DNA of 64,000 nt from NCBI RefSeq assembly GCF_003144035.1, contig NZ_QFWT01000003.1:310001-374000 (forward strand), written 5' to 3'. The notes below the pieces were generated by a model. It was not told the DNA's origin. It did no database searches and worked only from the letters and a program-made list of their open reading frames with translations. A program made the position numbers and the translations under genes. Positions 44,223 through 52,197 of this stretch are shown here, in pieces (the first letter of the stretch is position 1; each line of letters begins with the position of its first letter). The stretch is from Vibrio albus. GTDB lineage: Bacteria > Pseudomonadota > Gammaproteobacteria > Enterobacterales > Vibrionaceae.

Positions 44223-45746
44223 ATGAAAGTTATCCAATTAAAACGTGCAATATTACCTTTGTCCTTGCTGTTGTCTGCGCCTGTTTATGCGTATCAAAAC
44301 GGTACCATGATGCAATATTTCCACTGGTACGTACCGAATGACGGAACATTATGGACCCAGGTTGAAACCAACGCGCCATTACTGTCAGATGATGGTTTTA
44401 CTGCATTGTGGCTACCGCCTGCTTATAAAGGTACCGGGGGCGGTTATGATGTGGGCTACGGTGTTTACGATATGTATGACTTGGGCGAATTTGATCAAAA
44501 AGGCTCGGTCAGAACTAAATACGGCACCAAAGACGAGTATATCAGTGCCATTCAGGCGGCACACCAAAACAATATTCAGATTTATGGTGATGTCGTGTTT
44601 AACCACAGAGGTGGGGCCGATGGAAAGTCCTGGGTTGATACAACGAAAGTGGACTGGGATAACCGTAATATCGAGTTAGGCGACAAATGGATCGAAGCCT
44701 GGGTGGAGTTCAACTTCCCCGCTCGAAATGACACCTATTCCTCATTTCACTGGACTTGGTACCACTTTGATGGGGTGGACTGGGATGATGCGGGTCAGGA
44801 AAAAGCTATCTTTAAGTTTAAAGGAACAGGCAAAGCGTGGGACTGGGAGGTCAGCTCAGAGAAAGGCAACTATGATTACCTGATGTACGCCGATCTTGAT
44901 ATGGATCACCCGGAGGTTAAGCAGGAACTGAAGGATTGGGGGGAATGGTATCTGAATATGACGGGAGTGGACGGATTCCGCATGGATGCCGTCAAACATA
45001 TTAAATACCAGTACTTGCAGGAATGGATTGATTATTTGCGTAATAAAACAGGTAAAGAGCTATTTACCGTTGGGGAATACTGGAATTACGATGTAAGCCA
45101 ACTACAGAACTTTATTACCAAAACGTCAGGTAGTATGTCTTTGTTTGACGCACCGCTGCACATGAACTTTTATAATGCATCACACTCTGGCGGTAATTAT
45201 GATATGCGCCAAATCATGGACGGAACCTTGATGAAAGATAACCCGGTAAAAGCGGTTACCTTAGTCGAAAACCATGATACTCAGCCATTGCAGGCTTTGG
45301 AGTCTACCGTTGACTGGTGGTTTAAGCCGTTGGCATACGCGTTTATTCTGCTCAGGGAAGAAGGTTATCCATCCGTGTTTTACGCCGATTACTATGGTGC
45401 TCAATACTCTGATAACGGTTATGACATTAATATGGTACAGGTACCGCATATTCAGGAATTGGTATCGCTCCGTAAGAACTATGCATACGGTACACAGCAT
45501 TCCTATTTGGATCACTGGGATATCATTGGCTGGACACGCGAGGGGGACACTGAACATCCTAATTCAATGGCGGTAATTATGACTGATGCTGCAGGTGGCA
45601 GTAAATGGATGTACACCGGACATGCCAACACGAGTTATGTAGACCAGCTTGGCAACCGTTCTGAAGTGGTATGGACTGATGGTAACGGCTGGGCTGAGTT
45701 TCCGGTAAATGGTGGTTCAGTGTCCGTTTGGGTCAGCGAAAACTAG
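44223..45746 (+). CDS. Secreted alpha-amylase (GH13, liquefying type)
   Basis: 507 residues. Signal peptide MKVIQLKRAILPLSLLLSAPVYA, so it is exported. The TIM-barrel glycosidase motifs are intact: DVVFNHRGG, GFRMDAVKH (nucleophile Asp), FTVGEYW (acid/base Glu), VENHDTQ (third Asp). MMQYFHWYVPNDG near the start and the overall size suit the GH13_5 bacterial amylases that release short maltodextrins from starch. A small C-terminal beta domain ends the protein. The start at 44223 begins the signal peptide; an upstream ATG would add 11 residues. Monocistronic, before the tRNA unit. Confidence 0.92.
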   Translation: MKVIQLKRAILPLSLLLSAPVYAYQNGTMMQYFHWYVPNDGTLWTQVETNAPLLSDDGFTALWLPPAYKGTGGGYDVGYGVYDMYDLGEFDQKGSVRTKYGTKDEYISAIQAAHQNNIQIYGDVVFNHRGGADGKSWVDTTKVDWDNRNIELGDKWIEAWVEFNFPARNDTYSSFHWTWYHFDGVDWDDAGQEKAIFKFKGTGKAWDWEVSSEKGNYDYLMYADLDMDHPEVKQELKDWGEWYLNMTGVDGFRMDAVKHIKYQYLQEWIDYLRNKTGKELFTVGEYWNYDVSQLQNFITKTSGSMSLFDAPLHMNFYNASHSGGNYDMRQIMDGTLMKDNPVKAVTLVENHDTQPLQALESTVDWWFKPLAYAFILLREEGYPSVFYADYYGAQYSDNGYDINMVQVPHIQELVSLRKNYAYGTQHSYLDHWDIIGWTREGDTEHPNSMAVIMTDAAGGSKWMYTGHANTSYVDQLGNRSEVVWTDGNGWAEFPVNGGSVSVWVSEN

Positions 45747-45822
45747 TCGTAATCAGGAGACGCTGTTCAACTCCTGTACTAACTGTATGAGAAATAAACC
45801 CGTTAGGCCGAAATTTAGTCAT

Positions 45823-45876
45823 ACGGTTCAAAACATTACATTTTTTTGTTGACGAAAATTCTGAATGCAGTAAAGT
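45823..45876 (+). promoter_or_regulatory. Promoter of the tRNA-Leu/tRNA-Gly unit
   Basis: TTGACG (45849-45854) and TAAAGT (45871-45876) are 16 bases apart. Upstream, ACGGTTCAAAACAT (45823-45836) repeats the element found before the tRNA-Cys promoter. Confidence 0.65.
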
Positions 45877-45948
45877 ACACCTCGTTCCCAGCGACAACGG
45901 GTTGTTGAGAGCGAATTAAGGATGGTGTCTCCATCGCTTATATAGCGT

Positions 45949-46035
45949 GCCCTGGTGGTGGAATTGGTAGACACAAGGGATTTAAAATCCCTCGGCGTTC
46001 GCGCTGTGCCGGTTCAAGTCCGGCCCGGGGCACCA
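45949..46035 (+). tRNA. tRNA-Leu (TAA)
   Basis: 87 bases with encoded CCA and a long variable arm (CTCGGCGTTCGCGCTGTG). The acceptor GCCCTGG pairs with CCGGGGC; anticodon loop ATTTAAAAT gives TAA. E. coli leuZ, the Leu-TAA gene, sits behind pgsA with glyW and cysT. Confidence 0.97.
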
Positions 46036-46057
46036 TTCTCTTATTTAATGAGAATAT

Positions 46058-46133
46058 GCGACACTAGCTCAGTTGGTAGAGCGCAACCTTGCCAAGGTTG
46101 AGGTCACGAGTTCGAACCTCGTGTGTCGCTCCA
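46058..46133 (+). tRNA. tRNA-Gly (GCC), second copy
   Basis: 76 bases, identical to the copy at 33550-33625, co-transcribed with tRNA-Leu 22 bases upstream. Confidence 0.97.
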
Positions 46134-46140
46134 GATTTTA

Positions 46141-46170
46141 AGGCCCCGACAGAAATGTCGGGGCTTTTTT
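46141..46170 (+). terminator. Terminator of the tRNA-Leu/tRNA-Gly unit
   Basis: GCCCCGAC pairs with GTCGGGGC around AGAAAT, followed by six Ts. Related to the terminator at 33632-33661. Confidence 0.92.
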
Positions 46171-46239
46171 GCATTCGTGTGGTTTTTGTTGTCTTATTCT
46201 AGGGCGTGCCCTAAACTCACCCAATATAAGGAATATCCT

Positions 46240-47625
46240 TTGAGTCAGTCTCCTTTTTCTTCTCTGTCTCTATCTCCAGCTTTATTAAAAAACCTGGACT
46301 CTTTAGGGTACACATCCATGACGCCGATTCAGGCTCAAAGTCTTCCATTAATGTTGCAGGGTAAAGATGTGATCGGGCAGGGTAAAACCGGCTCAGGCAA
46401 AACCGCTGCATTCGGATTATCTATATTGACCAACCTGAATGTTAAGCGGTTTCGGGTTCAGTCTTTAGTGCTGTGCCCGACAAGGGAACTGGCCGATCAG
46501 GTTGCAAAAGAGATCCGTAAACTGGCACGAACCATCCACAATATTAAAGTGCTTACCCTTTGTGGCGGTATGCCAATGGGGCCACAAATCGGCTCGCTGG
46601 AGCATGGTGCTCATATACTGGTAGGGACGCCGGGAAGAATTCTTGACCATCTGGACAAAGGAAGAATTGACCTGTCGGAGCTGAACACACTGGTGTTGGA
46701 TGAAGCAGACAGAATGTTGGACATGGGCTTTCAGGATGCGATGGAAGCCATTATTCAGCAAGCACCGGCTGAAAGGCAAACTTTGCTGTTTAGTGCGACC
46801 TTTCCGGAGCAAATCCAGTCAATTTCTGGTCGGATTATGCGTGAACCAACGATGGTGAAAGTGGAATCTACACATGACAGTGTAAGCATCCATCAGGCGT
46901 TCTATAAAGTGGAAGGAAACCGTGAGCGTCTTGAAGCCGTTAAAAAACTGCTGTTGGCACATAAACCGGAATCAACGGTTATTTTCTGTAACACCAAAAG
47001 AGAGGTTCAGGAGGTCGCTGATGAGCTTTACCATCATGGTTTTAGTGTGATTGATCTGCACGGTGATCTCGAGCAGAGAGAACGCAATCAGTCGCTGGTT
47101 CAGTTTGCCAATAAAAGTATCTCAATCCTGATCGCTACAGATGTCGCTGCCCGTGGGCTTGATGTCGACAATCTGGATATGGTGATTAACTACCAACTTT
47201 CTCGTGATCCGGAAGTGCATGTTCACCGTATCGGACGGACAGGGCGAGCCGGAAATAAGGGCCTGGCATGTAGCCTGTTCAGCGAAAAAGATGCCTATCG
47301 TGTGGCGTTGATCGATGAGTATATGGATATTCCGATCTCGCCGGTAGGGCTGCCCGAAGACGATGTACTGTCACAAGAACCTTATCAGGCTGCGATGGTA
47401 ACGATTGAAATAGCGGGCGGGAAAAAGCAAAAAGTGCGTGCTGGCGACATCTTAGGTGCTTTGACCGGGCAAAACGGCATTCAGGGTAAACAGGTGGGTA
47501 AAATAAATCTGTTTGATATGCGTTCTTATGTCGCGGTTGAGAAAAACGTGGCAAAACAGGCTTTGAAGAAGCTTGAGTCAGGGAAAATGAAAGGGCGCAA
47601 CTTCCGGGCGAGAATTCTCCGCTAG
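46240..47625 (+). CDS. dbpA: ATP-dependent RNA helicase DbpA
   Basis: DEAD-box helicase acting in 50S ribosome assembly, targeted to hairpin 92 of 23S rRNA. 461 residues. Q motif TPIQAQSLPLML, Walker A GQGKTGSGKTAAF, PTRELADQV, DEAD at VLDEADRMLDMGF, SAT at LFSATFPEQ, VI at HRIGRTGRAGNKG. The C-terminal domain (about 385-461) is an RNA-binding fold of the DbpA type (MVTIEIAGGKKQKVRAGDILGALTG). Start TTG at 46240, 7 bases after AAGGA; the upstream frame runs into the tRNA and is not used. Confidence 0.93.
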   Translation: MSQSPFSSLSLSPALLKNLDSLGYTSMTPIQAQSLPLMLQGKDVIGQGKTGSGKTAAFGLSILTNLNVKRFRVQSLVLCPTRELADQVAKEIRKLARTIHNIKVLTLCGGMPMGPQIGSLEHGAHILVGTPGRILDHLDKGRIDLSELNTLVLDEADRMLDMGFQDAMEAIIQQAPAERQTLLFSATFPEQIQSISGRIMREPTMVKVESTHDSVSIHQAFYKVEGNRERLEAVKKLLLAHKPESTVIFCNTKREVQEVADELYHHGFSVIDLHGDLEQRERNQSLVQFANKSISILIATDVAARGLDVDNLDMVINYQLSRDPEVHVHRIGRTGRAGNKGLACSLFSEKDAYRVALIDEYMDIPISPVGLPEDDVLSQEPYQAAMVTIEIAGGKKQKVRAGDILGALTGQNGIQGKQVGKINLFDMRSYVAVEKNVAKQALKKLESGKMKGRNFRARILR

Positions 47626-47634
47626 CCAATCGAA

Positions 47635-47663
47635 AATGCCACCTTTATAAAGAAGGTGGCATT
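47635..47663. terminator. Hairpin between dbpA and the convergent membrane-protein gene
   Basis: AATGCCACCTT pairs with AAGGTGGCATT over TATAAAG (about 11 bp). A T-run is short on the plus strand. Confidence 0.65.
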
Positions 47664-47687
47664 GTTGCTGTTGTATGAAGAGGAAAG

Positions 47688-48248
47688 TCAGGCAGGTAAA
47701 CGTTCTCTATTTTCCATCAGTAAATTCATGGCATCTAAATATTGGTATAAGCCGTTACCGTCAAGCTGGTAAATATCGATGGTTTCTTTGTCAAGTTTCA
47801 GTCCTCTATGTCGGGCTTCTTTCTCTAACCCAGTGATGTCAAGTAAAGGAAACAGCAGTCCACCAACTTGTTCTTCTACAGCAACGATCTGGTGGCGGAG
47901 TCGGTCATTGAGCTGGTATAACTCTTTTTCTTCTTTTGGTAACACAATGCCCGGAGAAAATTTTTGATGGAGCAAAAGCCCGACAAAATAGGCAACTAAA
48001 AGGCCAATAGCCGTCAGCATGTTTACTCCCGTTACCAGATAGCTGACAATAACGACCAGTGATGACAACCCGCCTATCCACGCCAGTCGATACAAAATTT
48101 GTCGTAGCCTCTGTTTTCTTTCCGCTTTAAGTAACAGAGTATTTAAAGCCAGCATTTGCTTACATCCGGCTTTCAGGTGATGGTCATATAAATTGCGTGC
48201 TGCATGCGCAGTGGTGGTAAGATCATTCTGAGGTACAGTCTGACTCAT
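47688..48248 (-). CDS. Hypothetical membrane protein, 186 residues
   Basis: Not recognised. Two hydrophobic segments lie close together (about residues 62-100, GLSSLVVIVSYLV and LTAIGLLVAYFVGLLL). The N-terminal 60 residues are helical with basic patches; the C-terminal half is charged and helical with a possible short coiled coil. ATG at 48248 has GGAAACACTTC upstream. Alone between dbpA (convergent) and the EAL gene (divergent). Confidence 0.5.
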   Translation of the reverse strand: MSQTVPQNDLTTTAHAARNLYDHHLKAGCKQMLALNTLLLKAERKQRLRQILYRLAWIGGLSSLVVIVSYLVTGVNMLTAIGLLVAYFVGLLLHQKFSPGIVLPKEEKELYQLNDRLRHQIVAVEEQVGGLLFPLLDITGLEKEARHRGLKLDKETIDIYQLDGNGLYQYLDAMNLLMENRERLPA

Positions 48249-48598
48249 GAAGTGTTTCCTTGGGGTCACTCATTTACTACAGGTTTTATCGTAATACTTT
48301 TACATGACCGCAATCTTAGATAAGGTAGCCACTAGAAAACACCCAATATGCATTAATTGATTTTTATGGTGTTAATCCAGATTTGGGAATGTTTGATTCT
48401 GGTAAGTAAATTGTTGCGTATATGTGTGTTGTTGGGTGTTAGTGTGAACTTTCGCCGGATATCAATACAGATTAGTTGCGGTTTTATGACATTTTCAATA
48501 ACTTGGTTTTTCCATAGTCTTTGTCAATTGTTGTCTCTGAGCGTACTGTGGTAGTATTTTTTAGTCTTGGTAATGAGTCTTATTAGGTGATTGTATAA
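48249..48598. other. Intergenic region before the PAS/EAL gene
   Basis: About 350 bases between divergent genes, AT-rich toward the EAL gene. A short frame at 48357-48554 is hydrophobic with no ribosome site and is not taken as a gene. No c-di-GMP riboswitch pattern was recognised. Confidence 0.4.
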
Positions 48599-50311
48599 AT
48601 GTCGGATTTAATTCAGCGTCGTTTTATGAGTATGTTCGACACTGCGGTTGAAGGGTTGTGGATTATGACTCCTGACCGGCAGGTTGCTTTCTTTAATCAC
48701 ACTTTTTACCAGCAATTTCCTTTCAATCCTGAAGGGGCCAGCTTAAGCGACTGGACGGACTTAATTCACCCTGATGACAGGCATCTTTTTAAAGATAACG
48801 TTGATAAACAGCTGAATTTTTCTGATGGCGACAAAAAAGTTCTGAGTCAGTATCGAGTCCGTAAAAAAGATGGTTCTTATTGTTGGATAGAAGCGCTCGG
48901 TGCGATGAAACGGGACGACCAGGGTGAATATATGGTGGGTAACCATCGTGATATTACCTCCCAGAAGAAGCTTGAGTCTTCTATTCGTCGTTTAGCTTTC
49001 TCTGATAAAGTTTCCGGTCTCCCTAACAGAGATCAGCTGAAAATTGATCTGCAAACCCGAAAGTCTGACGTTACTCTTCTCCATATTCATTTAAAAAGAA
49101 TTCAGTCATATATCAATCAATTTGGAGAGCTGGTTATTCAGGAAGTGATTGATAGGACAATACAATGCCTGGATATATTTCAGCCGTTTAACAGTAAGTT
49201 CTATAGAAGCTCTACAGAAACTTTTACCGTCGTTTTATATTCTCCGATCCCAGAACAACAACTTGCTGAACTGTGTCAGAAGTTTATTCATATGTTCTCA
49301 AAGCATGCCGATCAAAACGGAGCTTTGTATATTGATGGTGTGTGTATCGGAGCTTATCCATGTAAAGATTTACTTCAGGATCCTGATGAAGTCATCAACT
49401 GGGCGGCACAAACGTCAGAATATGCTTACAGAAATGAAGAGAGTCAGTGGACTATCTGTAATGATGAAATTCAGAAAAAAGTTAAGCGATACTTTTATAT
49501 TGAACGTAAGCTGAAGTCCGCTATAAAGAATGACGAAATATCCGTACGTTTTCAGCCAATAATTAATGCGAAAACACGAGAGTTAGTGAGTTTTGAAGCA
49601 TTAGCCCGGTGGGATAAGAGTAAAATCGGGGAAATTTACCCGGATGAATTTATACCGGTTGCTGAGCGCAAAGGACTGATAAGTGATCTTGGTAAAAAGG
49701 TGTTAACCCAAGCCAGTGGCTTTATCGCGTATTATAATAAAATCCGTAACAGTGATATCAAAGTTAATGTCAACGTTTCGGTTCTTCAGCTACTGGATGG
49801 TACTTTTCCGGACCAGGCTCTTGAGATAGTTCGTGGGGAAGGTGCGACAACAAACAGTGTTGTTCTGGAGCTGACGGAGTCAGTATTACTGGAAGATAAG
49901 TGTCAGGCAATGAACCAACTGAGACAATTGCAGTCATTCGGATTCCAACTGGCGATGGACGATTTTGGCTCCGGGCATAGCTCAGTCACAGGCTTTTTTA
50001 AATTGCCTTTCCAACAGTTGAAAATCGACCGTGAGTTGGTCAACGATTCGATGAAAGAAGCTGAACCCTATGCTTATCTGGAATTTCTGACGATGCTGTG
50101 CAGTATCAGAGGCATTGGCGTCACAATAGAAGGAATCGAAACAGAAGAGATGATGGAGCGATTTATTCAGATGGATGTATCCTCTTTCCAGGGATATCTT
50201 ATTGCTAAACCTCTTACTCTGGAGTCGGCAATGGAGTATCGAGGGTATGGTATCAGCCATAATGATAATGTCTGTTCTATTGAACAACTGGTAATCCCTA
50301 ATATTGCCTGA
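48599..50311 (+). CDS. PAS-degenerate GGDEF-EAL protein, probable c-di-GMP phosphodiesterase
   Basis: 570 residues. A PAS sensor fills about residues 10-125 (FDTAVEGLWIMTPDRQVAFFN and WTDLIHPDDRHLF, ending GNHRDITSQKK). A GGDEF-like domain follows (about 130-290), but the active loop reads SSTETF instead of GGDEF, so no cyclase activity is expected. The EAL domain (about 310-555) is intact: FEALARW, VNVNVS, LELTES, MDDFGSGHSS, LKIDREL, EGIETEE, FQGYLIAKP. A soluble enzyme that lowers c-di-GMP in response to a PAS signal is likely. It converges on the type VI cluster, but a link is not shown. Confidence 0.85.
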   Translation: MSDLIQRRFMSMFDTAVEGLWIMTPDRQVAFFNHTFYQQFPFNPEGASLSDWTDLIHPDDRHLFKDNVDKQLNFSDGDKKVLSQYRVRKKDGSYCWIEALGAMKRDDQGEYMVGNHRDITSQKKLESSIRRLAFSDKVSGLPNRDQLKIDLQTRKSDVTLLHIHLKRIQSYINQFGELVIQEVIDRTIQCLDIFQPFNSKFYRSSTETFTVVLYSPIPEQQLAELCQKFIHMFSKHADQNGALYIDGVCIGAYPCKDLLQDPDEVINWAAQTSEYAYRNEESQWTICNDEIQKKVKRYFYIERKLKSAIKNDEISVRFQPIINAKTRELVSFEALARWDKSKIGEIYPDEFIPVAERKGLISDLGKKVLTQASGFIAYYNKIRNSDIKVNVNVSVLQLLDGTFPDQALEIVRGEGATTNSVVLELTESVLLEDKCQAMNQLRQLQSFGFQLAMDDFGSGHSSVTGFFKLPFQQLKIDRELVNDSMKEAEPYAYLEFLTMLCSIRGIGVTIEGIETEEMMERFIQMDVSSFQGYLIAKPLTLESAMEYRGYGISHNDNVCSIEQLVIPNIA

Positions 50312-50342
50312 GCCAGTATTCTTCGCTGCATAATCAGCGACT

Positions 50343-50684
50343 TTACAGCATAAAATACAGATAAACTGCACTAATAAACAGCAGTAACAGAAGAGACGCA
50401 GTTATCAGAATTCGTGCGAGAGGCAACTCTTCCTGTGGATCTGGCGATGACTCAAGGAGAGAGTCGTGATGGATATTACCCGGTTTTTCTAATTTCACAG
50501 GCTCTGTTTTCTTTGTATGCTTTCCAGTCTGCCAGGGCTTCTCTGTTTGCGGATTTTTTTGCATCCGGACCAGTTTTTCCAATAGCTCTGCACGAAGAGC
50601 CAGGTAAGTTGCGCGATCTAACTCCCCGTTAGCGTAGCGCTGGGCGAGCTGATTGAGTGTCGTATGGCTGCTGGTACTAGACAT
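50343..50684 (-). CDS. Small membrane-anchored protein at the end of the T6SS operon
   Basis: 113 residues. An N-terminal helical segment (LAQRYANGELDRATYLALRAELLEKL) has the look of a SHOCT-type short domain. A Lys/Pro-rich linker follows, and one membrane helix at the C-terminus (ARILITASLLLLLFISAVYLYFML). It overlaps the phosphatase gene by 8 bases, so it belongs to the type VI operon. The family function is unknown; a scaffold for the regulatory proteins is possible. Confidence 0.55.
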   Translation of the reverse strand: MSSTSSHTTLNQLAQRYANGELDRATYLALRAELLEKLVRMQKNPQTEKPWQTGKHTKKTEPVKLEKPGNIHHDSLLESSPDPQEELPLARILITASLLLLLFISAVYLYFML

Positions 50685-51417
50685 GTTGAGCCTTATGGGC
50701 TTTAACGAGTACAGACGTGACGTTATCGCGGGCCCCCCGCTTAAGTGTGCATTCTATCAGGGCGGTGTTGATGTCCTGAACCGAGTCATTTTCATTTAGC
50801 ATATCCTGCAGTTCTGTATCACTGACTTCTTTATTCAGGCCATCGCTGCAGAGCAGAAACATATCATTATCCCGGATATCATAATCAATCAGATCGACAA
50901 ACAGGGTACTATGCGCGCCTACGGCTCTGGTGACGATATTAGAAAGGGGATGGTTTTCGGCGTCTTCCCTGAGCAACATGCCCCGTTTTACCATTTCTTC
51001 AACCTGGCTATGATCCTGAGTAAGCTGAAGAAGCTGGCCCTCTCTCAGTCGGTAGGCTCTGCTGTCACCCGCCCACATCAAAATACAGGTGTCTGCATAG
51101 GCCAGCAGGATCACAACGGTGCTGCCTATCAGAGCATTGTTACCTAAGCGTCGGGCTTCCAGCTGTAGGTGTCTGTTGATTGCCAGCAGGTTATCTTCAC
51201 AGAGTTTGACCCGGTCACTGAGTCTGTCCGGCAGGTGAGTATGCTTGAATGTCGCCACTATGTTCTGGCTGGCAATTTCTCCGCAATTATGGCCACCCAT
51301 ACCGTCGGCAACCAGCCAGAAATTCTCTTCCGGTCTGGCAAGGAAAGCGTCCTGGTTTATTTTCCGGACTTTCCCCTGATGGCTGATAGCGGATGTTTCC
51401 CAGGTGAATCCTTTCAT
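50677..51417 (-). CDS. pppA: PP2C-type protein phosphatase of the T6SS (PppA-like)
   Basis: 246 residues, serine/threonine phosphatase that in Pseudomonas opposes kinase PpkA to shut down the type VI apparatus. Metal-site motifs: KINQDAFLA, LVADGMGGHNCGEIASQ, WAGDSRAYRLREG, FLLCSDGLNKEVSD, RGARDNVTSVLV; all acidic ligands are present. It overlaps the membrane-protein gene and is 12 bases behind tagF. The matching kinase is not in this window. Confidence 0.9.
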   Translation of the reverse strand: MKGFTWETSAISHQGKVRKINQDAFLARPEENFWLVADGMGGHNCGEIASQNIVATFKHTHLPDRLSDRVKLCEDNLLAINRHLQLEARRLGNNALIGSTVVILLAYADTCILMWAGDSRAYRLREGQLLQLTQDHSQVEEMVKRGMLLREDAENHPLSNIVTRAVGAHSTLFVDLIDYDIRDNDMFLLCSDGLNKEVSDTELQDMLNENDSVQDINTALIECTLKRGARDNVTSVLVKAHKAQHV

Positions 51418-51429
51418 ATCGGCTTACCT

Positions 51430-52197
51430 TTACTGTGCCTGGTGTCTGGTATTGTGGTTACTCTCTTTATGCTCTGTCAGATCATATTGTTGCCAGCTTC
51501 TTCCTTCCCAGTCACCGTCCAAAAGACTGGCGTACCTTTCTTTTACGGGCAAACCCTCAGTGATCAACAGCGAGGGCGCGATACTTTCTGAACCATGTGT
51601 CCACCACAAACAGCATTGTTCCGGCAACTGAGAAGATAGGTAGTCTTTCAGGCTTTGAATACCGCTGTTAAACGGATCCAGACTAGGCAGCTCAACGTGA
51701 ACTTGCAGAGGAGTGCTCTGCATGGTGGTCTGGGAGCTTAGTTTTACGTGCGGTGTACTCGCGTTCCGGAGCTCTTTATCAAAGGCATCAAGACTGAAAT
51801 TATTCTGCAGAGCACTGAGCGCCATTTCTTCGCACTGATTAAACCAGGCTTCATTATTGAACATCAGATCCGCTAAGTCGGTTCGCTCCGGAAGCGCTGC
51901 GGCAAGTGTGAGTGGAAAGTAGCGGCCGACATTATCGACACTGGGCATCAGCACGCCTGTCCAGCAGGCTTCACCGCACAGGCCGGAGGATAAAGCAAAG
52001 CGCCATAACGGACTGGTCAGATATGCATTCAACCATGCCTCATCGAGTTGCTGACGGCTTTCGTTAATTGCCAGCTCAAGCCAGTGATCCCATACCGAGG
52101 TAAACGCATTGGGTAGTCGCCGGTTTAAAAAGTCACCGTGAGCAGGCTGTTTACCGAAGAAGCCGATGGCTGCTCGGTTGGTTATAACTTCGGACAC
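51430..52197 (-). CDS. tagF: T6SS-associated protein TagF
   Basis: 255 residues. N-terminal TagF domain: IGFFGKQPAHGDFLNRRLPNAFTSVWDHWL, WRFALSSGLCG, GVLMPSVDNVGRYFPLTLAAALPE. TagF is a post-translational repressor of type VI firing that binds Fha in Pseudomonas and is often paired or fused with PppA. Its start overlaps the end of tssM by 16 bases, and PppA follows, which suits a joint control role. Confidence 0.9.
   Translation of the reverse strand: MSEVITNRAAIGFFGKQPAHGDFLNRRLPNAFTSVWDHWLELAINESRQQLDEAWLNAYLTSPLWRFALSSGLCGEACWTGVLMPSVDNVGRYFPLTLAAALPERTDLADLMFNNEAWFNQCEEMALSALQNNFSLDAFDKELRNASTPHVKLSSQTTMQSTPLQVHVELPSLDPFNSGIQSLKDYLSSQLPEQCCLWWTHGSESIAPSLLITEGLPVKERYASLLDGDWEGRSWQQYDLTEHKESNHNTRHQAQ

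Noticed and set aside
46123-46239. Extended dbpA N-terminus
   Set aside because: Would start within tRNA-Gly and run through its terminator; the TTG at 46240 has a proper ribosome site.
48357-48554. Hydrophobic 65-residue frame before the PAS/EAL gene
   Set aside because: No ribosome site, poor composition, overlaps the probable promoter region.
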